A DNA stretch of 64,000 nucleotides from Ruoffia tabacinasalis (GTDB lineage Bacteria > Bacillota > Bacilli > Lactobacillales > Aerococcaceae): positions 53,330 through 117,329 of the forward strand of contig NZ_JBHSHQ010000011.1 in NCBI RefSeq assembly GCF_042652985.1, read 5' to 3'. Of this stretch, positions 62,399 through 64,000 are shown piece after piece. Position numbers and translations under genes: made by a program. The first letter of the stretch is position 1. Each line of letters starts with the position of its first letter. The notes beneath the pieces were generated by a model. It worked only from the letters and a program-made list of their open reading frames with translations. It searched no databases and was not told where the DNA came from.

Positions 62399-63792
62399 GG
62401 TTCTTTGTCAAATAATGTTGGTGAATATTTAAGGCGATAGATATAGTTTTATCGTCTTATTTTTTTGATGTAAGTTATTTAGCGATCTGTTGGATTGAGA
62501 TTAAAATACGACACCTTAAGTGACCGTAATTTCGATAACCATAGCCAGATTGTTTGATCATCTTGGTTTTATTTACGGTACCTTCCACAACGCCATCCGT
62601 GAGTGTATAAGTTAAGCTGTTTTTAATATCTAATAAGTAGGAAGTTAATGTTCGAAACGCTGTTCTCACTATGTGTGGGAAGACATATTTTTTACTTTCC
62701 ATTAAAGTGATCTCAAAAGTACATGCCAGTTGAGCATCCAGTTGGATCAAATAGTCGACCCTGCCTTTTCATTGATCAACCAGTCAAATTATCGATGGGT
62801 ATGATAGTGGGTAAAATCCAACGCTTCGCGCGGCTTCAAGAGTAGCTTCCACAATCGCTTAAGCTTGGTATAATCTCGGGGCTGAGTATAGTGTAGCCGA
62901 TTCATAACCCGAATGCGATACGAATTTAACACTCGGTTTAAGAGCTGAACGATATGGAAACGGTCAATAATGATACGGGCATCCGGAAATAACCGCGGTA
63001 AAAAGTCTCGATAAGGGGAATACATATCCAAGGTGATGGTTTTTATGTGTCGCGTTATTCATTAACAGACACGACATTGCCCCGGGAACAATTTTAACCG
63101 ATTAAATTCATCGATCTCCAAGTGGGACGGTAAGCGACTGGGTTTAGGATTTAGGTTGTCCCCATAGATTTTTAATTGACGGATGACGTCGTGGTTGAAA
63201 CATTCAGGTGTTGAGCGATGAAGGTCATGGACTGCATCTGAGCTAATTCTTCAAGGATGACATACTTCACCGCAATAGAAATAAAACAATGCCGACGAGT
63301 TAAGAGAGTGACGAACCACTGTGGTCTGACGGCAATGTTTACAGAAATAGCGTTGTTTCCTTAACTTTTAATTGACAGGCTGACAGTTGGATTGTCCCAA
63401 TAAAACGACGGAATTCATCGTACCGTTGCGTATGATATCATGACTACTTTGATTTAGACAGCCACAGTGAGAACAGGCTTGAGGCAGATGATCGAGATGC
63501 TCCGTCACCGTGTGGACTTTTCGATGGGCCACCTTCACATGTAGGGACGTCGATTGAACCGATGAACGAAATTGTTGAACCTCTCCATAAGATTCTTCTT
63601 GTAAACCCTGAGTTAACTTAATATGTGGGTTTTTAATTCCTAGCAAAAGAGCGGTAGAATGTAAGAAAGCCATGTTGATTTCTTTTCTAATGTGTTTGGT
63701 CGTACTTACATCATAGCGGAAATCATTGGCTTTTTGTGTATACAAAAATAATGCGGGTGATTTCTCACCAACACTAAAAATTATAGAAACCA
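62399..63792 (-). mobile_element. Decayed ISL3-family insertion sequence
   Basis: About 1.4 kb. The left end (62399-62424) reads GGTTCTTTGTCAAATAATGT then TGGTGA, close to ISL3-family termini; the right end (63766-63792), read inward, is GGTTTCTATAAT... ending TGTTGGTGA, so nine inner bases match exactly. No target duplication could be confirmed. The contained transposase is broken. Confidence 0.75.
62475..63673 (-). pseudogene. ISL3-family transposase, multiply frameshifted
   Basis: Pieces in order on the minus strand: the N-terminal zinc finger (63673-63368; CSHCGCLNQS, ending VVLLGQSNCQPV), a broken region (63367-63032), a catalytic-core piece (63031-62789; SPYRDFLPRLFPDARIIIDRFHIVQLLNR) and the C-terminal piece (62750-62475; GVVEGTVNKTKMIKQSGYGYRNYGHLRCRILI). 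Together they cover an ISL3 transposase of ~400 residues with at least three frame disruptions, so the element cannot move by itself. Confidence 0.85.
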
Positions 63793-63866
63793 GTAAACTA
63801 GTGAAATTATATTAGTATATTATCAGGTATATTTTTTCCATTCTTATAGAAGGGAGGAATGTTGAT

Positions 63867-64000
63867 ATGTCCCAAAAATTACAACTACAATCCGCCAAAA
63901 ACGTATGAAAAAACAGATAGCAACAGAACAGTGTATATTGTATTTTAAAAAGGGGCCAAAATTTTAGGAATTGCAATTGAAAATGGGACCACCTGTCAGT
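63867..64000 (+). other. Possible start of a degraded or frameshifted gene
   Basis: AGGGAGG (63851-63857) precedes ATG 63867 (13 codons to TGA). A TTG at 63862 opens another frame (PKNYNYNPPKTYEKTDSNRTV) that stops at about 63948. Neither gives a convincing protein in the window; a decayed gene next to the IS is likely. Confidence 0.3.

Overview
The window is a chromosomal segment of a low-GC Gram-positive bacterium, most likely of the order Lactobacillales. The guess of an Aerococcaceae/Carnobacteriaceae-type genome is inference from gene order and protein style. Supporting signs are strong AGGAGG ribosome sites, many TTG/GTG starts, a T-box in front of thrS, the nrdR-dnaB-dnaI-thrS order, a complete F-type ATP synthase operon in the standard order, and a tmRNA with an Ala-Asn-Lys-type tag ending ALAA.

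Layout. 1-6.2 kb: a PspA/TPM membrane-stress pair, exonuclease III, a VanY-like peptidase, a PhnA-type zinc ribbon protein, a beta-lactamase-fold lipoprotein and an EamA transporter. 6.2-14 kb: a GC-rich tandem repeat, a leader with a terminator-like hairpin, then atpZ-I-B-E-F-H-A-G-D-C; the c subunit carries the residues of a Na+-binding ring. 14-17.5 kb: an NAD(P)-binding protein, two divergent homologous structured RNA elements that look like an uncharacterised ncRNA family, and recQ. 17.5-23 kb: an arsenic island (acr3, two arsD genes, arsR, arsA, a rhodanese gene) bracketed by inverted copies of a palindromic element. 23-30 kb: miscellaneous enzymes, an IclR regulator, a DUF308/permuted papain-like fusion, a large secreted orphan, ndk and a frameshifted rhodanese paralogue. 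30-34 kb: an alkaline phosphatase behind six TTTAC(A/G) boxes spaced at 11 bp, followed by two secreted proteins and a His-rich small protein. 34-43 kb: a ten-unit 42-bp repeat array, ytmP-trmB, pepA, ytpR, a disordered protein where sftA is usually found, murC and polA. 43-46.6 kb: an OpuC-type osmoprotectant ABC transporter with a structured leader. 46.7-53.6 kb: mutM-coaE-nrdR-dnaB-dnaI and T-box-controlled thrS. 53.6-64 kb: a DUF488 protein, fetAB, a cupin, a TetR/DUF2871 pair with two operators and a probable ATC start, MmcQ- and GrpB-family proteins, ssrA (tmRNA), a TANGO2-type protein, alanine dehydrogenase and a decayed ISL3-family insertion sequence.

How the parts work together. The ATP synthase operon supplies energy coupling, possibly to Na+. 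The ars island forms a full arsenite pump (ArsA ATPase, Acr3 channel, ArsD chaperones, ArsR repressor). The phosphatase cluster looks like a phosphate-starvation unit of exported proteins. The replication/repair block is ordinary housekeeping. The most unusual signals are non-coding: the paired RNA elements at 14.8-15.2 kb, and four unrelated intergenic arrays that share a 40-42 bp period and hairpin-forming units.
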